DNA of 38,539 nucleotides from Treponema sp. Its GTDB lineage: Bacteria > Spirochaetota > Spirochaetia > Treponematales > Treponemataceae. Made by a program: the position numbers and the translations under genes. The DNA is taken from positions 1 through 38,539 of the forward strand of contig JAFLSQ010000022.1 in the NCBI GenBank assembly GCA_022510865.1. The letters are read 5' to 3'. Shown piece after piece: positions 1 to 6,775 of the stretch (the first letter of the stretch is position 1; each line of letters opens with the position of its first letter). The notes under the pieces were generated by a model, which had not been told where the DNA came from, did not search any database, and worked only from the letters and a program-made list of their open reading frames with translations.

Positions 1-2
1 AA

Positions 3-269
3 GGCCCGGCCTTCAAGACCGCGCTCGCGACCGCCTACCCGGAGTGCCGCCTTGTCGTCACCAAGGAGACGATGACGGTGGAGGGCATGATTAAGATTGT
101 CTACGACCTGCTCAAGGACAAGCTCAACATCGTGAAGCTCACTTTCACCAGCGGCGTGAACGGCGCGACCGAGACCTACGAGCCGGGCAAGACCAAGGAC
201 CGCTGCCCCCTGTGCGGCATCGAACTGAACGAGAACGGCGTATGCCCCAAGTGCGGATATAAGAAATAG
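3..269 (+). CDS. C-terminal part of an unknown protein ending in a zinc ribbon
   Basis: The reading frame is open from the left edge of the window, so only the last 88 residues or so are present; an internal ATG at 72 is unlikely to be the true start. The visible part is an alpha/beta-looking stretch followed by a C-terminal zinc ribbon with two CxxC-type pairs (CPLCG about 20 residues from the end, then CPKCGYKK at the very end). Codon use is strongly C/G-ending, as in well expressed genes. A hairpin follows the stop codon. I do not recognise the family. The ribbon suggests metal-dependent folding or nucleic-acid/protein contact, but no function can be assigned from this fragment. Confidence 0.7.
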   Translation, partial: GPAFKTALATAYPECRLVVTKETMTVEGMIKIVYDLLKDKLNIVKLTFTSGVNGATETYEPGKTKDRCPLCGIELNENGVCPKCGYKK

Positions 270-302
270 ACGCTGATTGACGGCTTCTGATTCGCAGGAC
301 AA

Positions 303-343
303 AAGCGGGTATGCTATACGGTATGCCCGCTTGCTTCATTTTA
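303..343 (+). terminator. Probable terminator hairpin after the zinc-ribbon gene
   Basis: AAGCGGGTATGC (303-314) pairs with GTATGCCCGCTT (321-332), giving 12 bp with two G-U pairs and a 6-nt loop. A short mixed T-rich tail (GCTTCATTTT) follows. The T tract is interrupted, so termination may be partial. Confidence 0.5.
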
Positions 344-356
344 GGCGGAGGAGACA

Positions 357-836
357 ATGCGGAGAAAAGACCGCGAGATAACCGACACAGATGAGATTCT
401 CAGCGTGATGGAGAAGTGCCAGGTCTGCCGGCTCGGGTTCTGCGATGACGGCGAGGTGTACATCGTGCCGCTGAATTTCGGATTGGAGCGCGACGGTGAG
501 CGCACCACACTCTACTTCCACGGCGCAAAAGAGGGCCGCAAAATTGATTTGATTGCCAAATCCCCGCGCGTGGGCTTTGAGATGGACACGGGCGCGGAGG
601 TCTACACAAAAGGCTCGGAGGATGTGGCCTGCGGCTACACCGCCCGTTTCCAGAGCGTCATCGGGAGCGGAAAGGTGAGCATGATTCACAGCGCGGACGA
701 GAAACATCACGCGCTTGAGCTTCTGATGTCTCACGCGGCGGGAAAGCGTGACTGGCAGTTCGATGAGCGGATGCTTGATGCCGTGGCCGTTTTCAAACTT
801 GACGTTGAGAAGATGAGCTGCAAATCGCATGAATGA
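357..836 (+). CDS. NimA-like pyridoxamine 5'-phosphate oxidase-fold flavoprotein
   Basis: The 159-residue length and sequence order fit the split-barrel FMN-binding family that includes 5-nitroimidazole resistance protein NimA. Visible features are an N-terminal helix (EITDTDEILSVMEKC), the strand pair CRLGFCDDGEVYIVPLNFG, the YFHGAKEGRKIDLI segment typical of the FMN site, and VIGSGKVSMI. Such proteins are soluble cytoplasmic flavin-dependent reductases or oxidases of often unknown substrate. The start ATG has a strong Shine-Dalgarno (GGCGGAGGAG) and lies shortly after the hairpin at 303-343. The family call is good; a role in drug reduction is only an analogy. Confidence 0.88.
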   Translation: MRRKDREITDTDEILSVMEKCQVCRLGFCDDGEVYIVPLNFGLERDGERTTLYFHGAKEGRKIDLIAKSPRVGFEMDTGAEVYTKGSEDVACGYTARFQSVIGSGKVSMIHSADEKHHALELLMSHAAGKRDWQFDERMLDAVAVFKLDVEKMSCKSHE

Positions 837-938
837 CGCGGGCTTTTTCATCCGCCGCAAAAAATCATTGGGCGCGGACTGAGGCAGGGCAATCCGCCTT
901 AAAAAACGGTTTGGAAATCAGAGGATTTGGGGTGCGCT

Positions 939-1664
939 ATGAGGATTGAGGTGCTGTATCTTGACAAATGGATTGGCGTCATAAATAAAAGCGAGGGATT
1001 GCTAAGCGTTCCGTTTTCGGGCAGCAAGACTCCGACCGCGCAGGGCATTCTGGAGAATATAATGCGCAAGCGCGGGATTGCCGGCAAGAATCACAGACCC
1101 TATGCCGTGCACCGACTTGACAGGGACACGAGCGGTGTGATGATGTTCGCGCTCACGTATCAATCGCAGCAGATTATTATGAACTCGTGGCACAAAATGG
1201 TCACGGGGCGCATTTACCGCGCTTTGTGCGAGAAAAATCCCGCGATGAACGTGCTTGGCCTCACGCTCGGAGAGCAGGGCGTGATTGACGCTCCGCTTGC
1301 CAAGAACGCTTACAACATCGGATTTGTTCCGCGTCCCGGCGCGGTGGACAAAAAAGGCCGGATTTTCAAGACCGAGCCGGCAAGGACGCATTACCGGCGG
1401 ATTGCGGAGAACAGTCGTTTCGTGCTGTTCGAGCTTTCGCTTGACACAGGCAAGAAAAATCAGATTCGGGCGCACCTGTCTGCCGCGGGCTTTCCGCTTC
1501 TTGGCGACGAGAGCCACCGTGCGAGGCAGAATCCGTTCGGGCGGCTCTGCCTTCATGCGCGGACGCTGGAATTCAATCATCCTTTTACATCCGAGCACCT
1601 GAAATTCGAGGTTCCCGAGAGCGATGAGTGGGAAGCCTTTGCAAAAAAATCGAATTCCGTATAA
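939..1664 (+). CDS. RluA-family pseudouridine synthase
   Basis: The protein (241 aa) carries the catalytic motif HRLDRDTSG near residue 60, where the Asp after HRL is the nucleophile that isomerises uridine to pseudouridine in rRNA or tRNA. The RIYRALCE strand and the late KKNQIRAHLSAAGFPLLGDE segment are also typical of RluA/RluC/RluD. There is no S4 domain at the N terminus, so it resembles the short RluA-type enzymes. I chose ATG 939 over an in-frame TTG at 927, because the domain starts immediately (LDKWIGVINKSEGLLSVP). The RNA target cannot be told from sequence alone. Confidence 0.9.
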   Translation: MRIEVLYLDKWIGVINKSEGLLSVPFSGSKTPTAQGILENIMRKRGIAGKNHRPYAVHRLDRDTSGVMMFALTYQSQQIIMNSWHKMVTGRIYRALCEKNPAMNVLGLTLGEQGVIDAPLAKNAYNIGFVPRPGAVDKKGRIFKTEPARTHYRRIAENSRFVLFELSLDTGKKNQIRAHLSAAGFPLLGDESHRARQNPFGRLCLHARTLEFNHPFTSEHLKFEVPESDEWEAFAKKSNSV

Positions 1665-1665
1665 T
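1638..1665 (+). promoter_or_regulatory. Sigma70-type promoter for pflA
   Basis: TTTGCA (1638-1643), a 16-bp spacer and a perfect TATAAT (1660-1665) lie across the end of the pseudouridine synthase gene. The predicted start near 1672 gives a leader of about 25 nt with GCGAGGG ahead of the ATG at 1697. Confidence 0.55.
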
Positions 1666-1696
1666 CTTAATAAACTGATTTTTAAGCGAGGGTTTT

Positions 1697-2473
1697 ATGC
1701 AAGGTTATGTTCATCAATTGGAGAGTTTCGGCTGCGCGGACGGCCCGGGAAGCCGCTTCATCATCTTTCTTTCCGGCTGCCCGCTCCGCTGTCTTTACTG
1801 CCACAATCCTGATACATGGAAAATGACGGACGGCAAGCTGTATTCGGTTGAGGAGCTTGTGCGGGAGGCGATGACCTGCAAGGAATACTGGGGCAAAAAA
1901 GGCGGCGTGACTGTGAGCGGCGGCGAGCCTCTTTTGCAGATTGATTTTCTGATTGAGCTTTTTACGCGCTTCAAGGAGCTTGGCGTGAACACCTGCATTG
2001 ACACTTCCGGCGCGCCTTTCAGAAACGGCGAGGCTCCCGACGCGACCGAGGAGGACAAATCATGGTTCGGGAAATTCCAGAGGCTGATGGAAGTGACCGA
2101 CATACTTCTGATGGACATCAAGCACATAGACGAGGAGGAGCACATAAAGCTCACGGGAAAATCAGGCAGGAACATCCGCGAGATGTTCGCGTATCTTGAC
2201 AGGATAAAAAAGCCGATATGGATTCGCCACGTCCTTGTGCCCGGCATCACCGACAGCGATGAGGCTCTTGTCCGGACCCGCGATTTTATCCGCACGCTGC
2301 ACAATGTTGAGCGCGTCGAGATTCTTCCATATCATGGGCTTGGCGCAATGAAATACAAGGAGCTTGGCATAGATTATCCGCTCAAAGATTTGGAGAGTCC
2401 CACTCTGGAGCGTGTGGCGGAGGCAAAGAGAATCCTTGAGTGCGACAAATACACAAAATATCAGGATGACTGA
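1697..2473 (+). CDS. pflA: Pyruvate formate-lyase activating enzyme (radical SAM)
   Basis: This 258-residue radical SAM enzyme installs the glycyl radical on pyruvate formate-lyase, allowing anaerobic cleavage of pyruvate to acetyl-CoA and formate. The CxxxCxxC cluster motif is visible at Cys28, Cys32 and Cys35 (CPLRCLYCHNP). It is followed by the GGE-type SAM-binding motif (VTVSGGEPLLQ) and the activase-typical DIKHIDEEEH segment. The Shine-Dalgarno is GCGAGGG before ATG 1697. No pflB lies next to it, so the substrate lyase must be encoded elsewhere. Another glycyl-radical activase is possible, but the short form without extra ferredoxin clusters favours PflA. Confidence 0.92.
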   Translation: MQGYVHQLESFGCADGPGSRFIIFLSGCPLRCLYCHNPDTWKMTDGKLYSVEELVREAMTCKEYWGKKGGVTVSGGEPLLQIDFLIELFTRFKELGVNTCIDTSGAPFRNGEAPDATEEDKSWFGKFQRLMEVTDILLMDIKHIDEEEHIKLTGKSGRNIREMFAYLDRIKKPIWIRHVLVPGITDSDEALVRTRDFIRTLHNVERVEILPYHGLGAMKYKELGIDYPLKDLESPTLERVAEAKRILECDKYTKYQDD

Positions 2474-2530
2474 CGGCTTTTCCGCCGGGATTTTTCCGGA
2501 AACCTACTGTAAATTCCCCGGACAATCCGC

Positions 2531-2536
2531 TATAAT
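2531..2536 (+). promoter_or_regulatory. -10 box of the gatB promoter
   Basis: A perfect TATAAT stands 17 nt before the gatB ATG with no good -35 hexamer upstream. Transcription would start near 2543, leaving only enough leader for the GGAG Shine-Dalgarno. Confidence 0.45.
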
Positions 2537-2553
2537 GTTTTCTGGAGTTACTG

Positions 2554-4092
2554 ATGGCTATTGATAAATGGGAGATTGTAATCGGCTGTGAGATTCACAC
2601 TCAGCTTCTGACAAAGACCAAGGCGTTCTGCGCCTGCGAGAACCGTTACGGCGGGATGCCGGACACGCGCGTCTGCCCGGTTTGTCTTGGGCTTCCCGGC
2701 GCAATGCCGCGCATCTCACAAGGATATGTGGAGCTTGGCGCGGTGGCTGGGCAGGCCTTGAACTGTAATATCGCGCGTTTCACAAAATTTGACCGCAAGC
2801 ATTATTTTTACCCGGATCTTGCGAAAGGCTATCAGATTACCCAGTATGATATTCCGCTGTGCACGGACGGCTATGTGGATTTGCCGCTCAGAAATTACCC
2901 CAAGGATGAGCAGCCCGGCGGCGCGAAGTGCCGCCAGAAGAATTTTGCCGGGCAGGACTGCATTGTTGGCGGAGGAAAATACCGCCGCGTCCGGGTTGAG
3001 AGAATCCACCTGGAGGAGGACGTCGGAAAATCGCTTCATTTGCAGGGCGCGCACTCCTACATTGATTACAACCGCTGCGGAACTCCGCTCATAGAGATTG
3101 TCACAAAGCCGGATATGACCAGCCCCGATGAGGCCGCGCTTTTCATGCAGACTGTGCAGGAAATCCTGCGGTATGTTAAGGTGACGAACGGCAACCTTGA
3201 GGAAGGCAATATGCGCTGTGACGCGAACATCAACCTGAATGTCTGGGAGGACGGCGTGCTTTATCACACCCCAATCTCGGAAATCAAGAATCTGAACAGT
3301 TTCAAGGCAATCCGTGAGGCCTGCGCTTACGAGGCGGGCCGTCAGCTCAAGGAATTCCAGGAGGACAGGCAGGAATTCAATCCCGGTTTCAAAGTCACGA
3401 TGGGATGGGATGAGGAGAAAGGCCGGACAGTCATTCAGCGCACGAAAAATTCTTTTGTGGATTATAGATTCACGACCGAGCCGGACATCAAGCCGTTCAC
3501 TGTGAGCGAGGATTTGATTCTGCGGGCAAGGGAGAGAGTCGGCGAGCTTCCCGAGGCAAAGCGGACGCGCTACAAGGCCGATTATGCGATGACCGACTTT
3601 GACGTTGAGACCATCACATCCTCGCGGGAGCTTGCGTTGTTTTTTGAGGAGGCCGCATCAAAATCAAAGAATCCAAAGCGCGCGGTGAACCTCATTCTTG
3701 CGGAGCTTCTTGCTGTGCTGAACGACAGGAAAATCGGGATTGAGGATGTTGAGCTTACTCCGTCGCACATCGCTGAGCTTGCGGACGCGCTGGAGGAATC
3801 AAAAATCACGTCAAAACAAGGAAAAGAGGTTTTTGCCGAGATGCTCGTGACAAAAAAGATGCCGTCCCAAATCATCAGTGAGAAGGGCATGGAGGTTGTG
3901 AGCGATGTCGGCGAGATTGACCGGATTGTTCAGGATGTTATTTCCGCGAATCCCAAGGCGATTGAGGACTGGAAGGGCGGAAAAACGAACGTTGTCGGCT
4001 GGCTGATGGGGCAGGTTATGAAAATCTCCAAAGGCAAGGCAAATCCCGCGCAGGCAACCGCGCTTTTGAACGAGCATTTATCAAAATTGTAA
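2554..4092 (+). CDS. gatB: Asp-tRNA(Asn)/Glu-tRNA(Gln) amidotransferase subunit B
   Basis: GatB binds misacylated Glu-tRNA(Gln) or Asp-tRNA(Asn) and, with GatA and GatC, converts it to the amide form in the cytoplasm. The 512-residue protein opens with the family signature WEIVIGCEIHTQLLTKTKAFC and continues with the zinc-site region CACENRYGG...VCPVCLGLPG. It has the catalytic-core stretch FDRKHYFYPDLAKGYQITQYD and ends in the YqeY-like tail domain (about residues 410-512). Length is slightly above the usual 475-490. gatA and gatC are not adjacent. The Shine-Dalgarno TGGAG precedes ATG 2554, and the next gene starts 21 nt after the stop. Confidence 0.97.
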   Translation: MAIDKWEIVIGCEIHTQLLTKTKAFCACENRYGGMPDTRVCPVCLGLPGAMPRISQGYVELGAVAGQALNCNIARFTKFDRKHYFYPDLAKGYQITQYDIPLCTDGYVDLPLRNYPKDEQPGGAKCRQKNFAGQDCIVGGGKYRRVRVERIHLEEDVGKSLHLQGAHSYIDYNRCGTPLIEIVTKPDMTSPDEAALFMQTVQEILRYVKVTNGNLEEGNMRCDANINLNVWEDGVLYHTPISEIKNLNSFKAIREACAYEAGRQLKEFQEDRQEFNPGFKVTMGWDEEKGRTVIQRTKNSFVDYRFTTEPDIKPFTVSEDLILRARERVGELPEAKRTRYKADYAMTDFDVETITSSRELALFFEEAASKSKNPKRAVNLILAELLAVLNDRKIGIEDVELTPSHIAELADALEESKITSKQGKEVFAEMLVTKKMPSQIISEKGMEVVSDVGEIDRIVQDVISANPKAIEDWKGGKTNVVGWLMGQVMKISKGKANPAQATALLNEHLSKL

Positions 4093-4113
4093 TTTTTATT
4101 CTCAGAGGTTCGC

Positions 4114-5382
4114 ATGAGTTCAAATTTTCCGCTTTCTGATTCCCAGCTTTCAAATCTTGTCAAGGATTTTCCGACTCCTTTCTATCTTTATGATGAGAGG
4201 GCAATCCGCGAGAATATGCGGCGTTTCGCAAAGGCGTTCAGCATTTTTCCGGTTTTCTGCGAGCATTTCGCAGTGAAGGCGTGCCCCAATCCTTATATCC
4301 TGAAAATTCTTGCGGATGAGGGCTGCGGCGCGGACTGCTCGTCTTTGCCGGAGCTTATTCTCTCTGATTTGTCCGGCATTAAGCGCGAGAAAGTCATTTT
4401 CACCTCGAACGACACTCCGGCCTCGGAATTCAAGTTTGCGGCGGATCACGGCAATATCATCAATCTGGATGATTTTACCCACATCGATTTTCTGAGGGAT
4501 GCTCTTGGCGGCGAGCTTCCCGAGACTCTTTGTTTCAGGTACAATCCGGGCGCACAGAAGCAGGGCTGCAACTCAATCATCGGAAAGCCTGAGGAATCAA
4601 AATACGGGCTGACGCGCAGTCAGATTATTGAGGCGTACCGCGTCTGCAAATCAGAGGGCGTGCGTCATTTCGGGCTTCACACGATGGTCGCGTCAAACGA
4701 GCTTAATCCCGCTTTTTTTGTGGATACTGCCAAGCTCGTCTTTGAGCTTTGCGTTGAGGTTCAAGAGAAAACCGGGGTGCGCATAGAATTCGTGGATTTG
4801 GGCGGCGGACTTGGAATCCCGTACCGTCCAGACCAGAAAGCCGTGGATTATGATGAGATTGCCCGTGGAATACGCGCGGAATATGACCGCGTGATTGTTC
4901 CGGCCGGGCTTGACCCGCTTGAGATTCACTGGGAATGCGGCCGTCCGATTACAGGCCCTTACGGATGGCTTGTCACGACCGCAATCCATAAAAAGCACAC
5001 CTACCGCGAGTACATCGGCGTGGACTCCTGCATGGCGGATTTGATGCGCCCGGGAATGTACGGCGCGTACCACGAGATTACCGTGAGCGGCAAGGAGAGC
5101 GCACCGAAAACCGAGGTCTATGATGTAGTCGGCTCTCTTTGCGAGAACTGCGATAAATTCGCCGTGCAGCGCGCGCTCCCCAAAATTGAGACCGGCGACC
5201 TTGTGATTATCCACGATGCGGGCGCGCACGGCAGGGCGATGGGCTTCAACTACAACGGAAAGCTGCGCTGCGGCGAGGTTCTGATGCGCTGCGACGGCTC
5301 GTTCAAAGAAATCAGGCGCAGGGAGACTGTCGATGACCTTTTTGCCACGCTCGATTTGGAGGAAGTCCGCTCATTCAGGTAG
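4114..5382 (+). CDS. Fold-type III PLP decarboxylase, diaminopimelate-decarboxylase type
   Basis: This 422-residue protein has the alanine-racemase-like barrel and C-terminal sheet domain of the Orn/DAP/Arg decarboxylase group. The PLP lysine is Lys55 in HFAVKACPNP. The phosphate-binding GGGLGIPY loop lies near residue 228, ECGRP near 275, and the dimer-interface catalytic Cys is in GSLCENCD. Diaminopimelate decarboxylase (meso-DAP to lysine) is the default call. However, some treponemes are reported to use ornithine rather than DAP in peptidoglycan, so carboxynorspermidine decarboxylase or another amino-acid decarboxylase should be kept open. It is probably co-transcribed with gatB. Its end is 12 nt from the end of the converging permease gene. 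Confidence 0.82.
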   Translation: MSSNFPLSDSQLSNLVKDFPTPFYLYDERAIRENMRRFAKAFSIFPVFCEHFAVKACPNPYILKILADEGCGADCSSLPELILSDLSGIKREKVIFTSNDTPASEFKFAADHGNIINLDDFTHIDFLRDALGGELPETLCFRYNPGAQKQGCNSIIGKPEESKYGLTRSQIIEAYRVCKSEGVRHFGLHTMVASNELNPAFFVDTAKLVFELCVEVQEKTGVRIEFVDLGGGLGIPYRPDQKAVDYDEIARGIRAEYDRVIVPAGLDPLEIHWECGRPITGPYGWLVTTAIHKKHTYREYIGVDSCMADLMRPGMYGAYHEITVSGKESAPKTEVYDVVGSLCENCDKFAVQRALPKIETGDLVIIHDAGAHGRAMGFNYNGKLRCGEVLMRCDGSFKEIRRRETVDDLFATLDLEEVRSFR

Positions 5383-5394
5383 TTTGCGGAGCGG

Positions 5395-6537
5395 TCACCA
5401 TCGCGAGCAGAGCAGGAACTGCGGAATCACGATAATCGCGAAAAAACTCAGGCTGATAATCTCAAACCACCGCATAAAATACATCGCGCGTCCCGGATAT
5501 TCCCGCGCGTAAAGCCTGTAATTTATGACAGACGCAAGAGAACCGATGATTGTGCATAATCCCGCGGAATCAAGTCCGTAAAGCAGTGCGGTCAGGTTCG
5601 TGGTGAACGGCCACAGGATGATTGAGGCGGGCACGTTCGAGATTATCTGGCTCAGCGCGATGCTCCACCAGTATTCGTTCCCGGCTACGCGCGCCCTCAG
5701 AAAGTCAGATATTGCGGGGTTCGCCGCTATTGACGACGAGAACACAAAAAAGCACAGGAACGTGAGCAGCAGGACATAGTCCGTGCGGATAAGAATCCTG
5801 CGGTCAAATACAAGCAGGACAATCGCCACAAGAACTGTGACGCACGGCCAGAATTTTGTGCGGCTCACGATTGTCGCGATTACAATCACAAAAAGCGCGA
5901 TGTATACAATTCGGAGCCGCCTGTTTTCCAAAAGCCATTTTTCGGAGAATTCGCTTTTTTCTATCGTGATTTTTTCTCCCGGGTCCTTTCTGTAAAGGAT
6001 TTGTATGAAAATCACAAGGAGGATTGCCGAGCCGCCCCACAGCGGCAGCATCCTGAGCATGAAATTCGGCGCGGTAACGCCGCTCTGCGTGAACAGAAAA
6101 AGATTCTGCGGGCTTCCGAACGGCGTGAGCAGGGAGCCGCGCACCGCCGCGATGTTCTCCAGCACAAGGACGGGCACGGTATATTTCTCTTTTCCGCCGG
6201 CGCGGAAGAGGATTATCGTGAGCGGCACGAAAATAATCAGCGAGACATCGTTTGTGACGAACATTGATGAGAAAAACACCGAGAACACAAAAAACGCGCT
6301 CAATCCGCGGACAGTCCCGAGCCTCCCGGTCCTTTGAAGCAGCGGCCTGAAAATGTTCTCTTTTTTGAAGCCCTCAAGGACGGTGAGCAGCATGAAAAGT
6401 ATTGCGAGCGTCTTCCAGTCGATGTCGCGGACAAGCCGCGCGGACGGCGGCGTGATGAAAAGCGATGCGAGCGCCGCCAGAAGCGAGACCGACAGCATCA
6501 GCTCTTTTTTCAGCAGATATGCGATTTTTTTTAGCAT
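5395..6537 (-). CDS. SLC13/ArsB-type (CitM/NhaD-like) membrane permease
   Basis: The protein (380 aa) is very hydrophobic, with about ten predicted membrane segments. It carries the ion-transporter superfamily hallmarks: FSVFFSSMFVTNDVSLIIFVPLTIIL in the first half, a re-entrant-loop segment with NIAAVRGSLLTPFGSPQNLFLF, and a related SQIISNVPASIILWPF motif in the second half. These inverted-repeat motifs are shared by citrate/dicarboxylate carriers, arsenite pump ArsB and NhaD antiporters, so the substrate is uncertain. It transports an anion or sodium across the inner membrane. No arsR or other ars gene is nearby. The start codon has no Shine-Dalgarno and lies 6 nt after a -10 box. Confidence 0.8.
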   Translation of the reverse strand: MLKKIAYLLKKELMLSVSLLAALASLFITPPSARLVRDIDWKTLAILFMLLTVLEGFKKENIFRPLLQRTGRLGTVRGLSAFFVFSVFFSSMFVTNDVSLIIFVPLTIILFRAGGKEKYTVPVLVLENIAAVRGSLLTPFGSPQNLFLFTQSGVTAPNFMLRMLPLWGGSAILLVIFIQILYRKDPGEKITIEKSEFSEKWLLENRRLRIVYIALFVIVIATIVSRTKFWPCVTVLVAIVLLVFDRRILIRTDYVLLLTFLCFFVFSSSIAANPAISDFLRARVAGNEYWWSIALSQIISNVPASIILWPFTTNLTALLYGLDSAGLCTIIGSLASVINYRLYAREYPGRAMYFMRWFEIISLSFFAIIVIPQFLLCSRW

Positions 6538-6543
6538 GAAAGC

Positions 6544-6572
6544 AGTTTAAATCTCTTAAGGGTGATTGTCAA
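6544..6572 (-). promoter_or_regulatory. Promoter of the permease gene, predicting a leaderless transcript
   Basis: Read on the minus strand: TTGACA (6572-6567), a 17-bp spacer, TAAACT (6549-6544), then 6 nt to the ATG at 6537. The predicted transcription start is therefore at or next to the A of the start codon. Its -35 box overlaps the -35 of the divergent tRNA promoter. Confidence 0.75.
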
Positions 6573-6594
6573 CAAATGAGATTTGCTGTATACT
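6566..6594 (+). promoter_or_regulatory. Promoter of tRNA-Val
   Basis: TTGTCA (6566-6571), 17-bp spacer, TATACT (6589-6594). The predicted start near 6601 is about 7 nt before the mature tRNA 5' end. Confidence 0.75.
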
Positions 6595-6607
6595 TATGAA
6601 AAATTAC

Positions 6608-6681
6608 GCGGAGTTAGCTCAGTTGGTTAGAGCATCACGTTGACATCGTGGGGGTCGGTGGTTCGAATCCACTATTCCGCA
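6608..6681 (+). tRNA. tRNA-Val (anticodon GAC)
   Basis: A full cloverleaf can be drawn. The acceptor GCGGAGT pairs with ATTCCGC and the discriminator is A. The D arm is GCTC/GAGC with the AGTTGGTTA loop. The anticodon stem TCACG/CGTGG holds loop TTGACAT, so the anticodon is GAC. The T arm is GGTGG-TTCGAAT-CCACT. The 3' CCA is not encoded and must be added by a nucleotidyltransferase. Confidence 0.97.
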
Positions 6682-6702
6682 ATATCATCCTGAAAATCTT
6701 CA

Positions 6703-6731
6703 TTGACTTATCATCATTCATAATTTACACT
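6703..6731 (+). promoter_or_regulatory. Promoter of the GH94 phosphorylase gene
   Basis: TTGACT (6703-6708), 17-bp spacer, TACACT (6726-6731). The predicted start near 6738 gives a 38-nt leader containing a 15-bp palindrome and the GTGAGGA Shine-Dalgarno. Confidence 0.65.
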
Positions 6732-6742
6732 GAACAAGACTA

Positions 6743-6757
6743 TCGGGAAATTCCCGA
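6743..6757 (+). promoter_or_regulatory. Palindromic operator candidate in front of the GH94 gene
   Basis: TCGGGAA-A-TTCCCGA is a perfect 7-1-7 palindrome lying about 5-19 nt after the predicted transcription start. A dimeric sugar-responsive repressor bound here would block transcription. With a 1-nt centre it is unlikely to be a full RNA hairpin. No regulator gene is adjacent. Confidence 0.45.
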
Positions 6758-6775
6758 ATCTATGTGAGGAAAATT

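Noticed and set aside
836..938. A terminator or promoter between the NimA-like and RluA genes
   Set aside because: No stem followed by a T tract and no convincing -35/-10 pair could be found.
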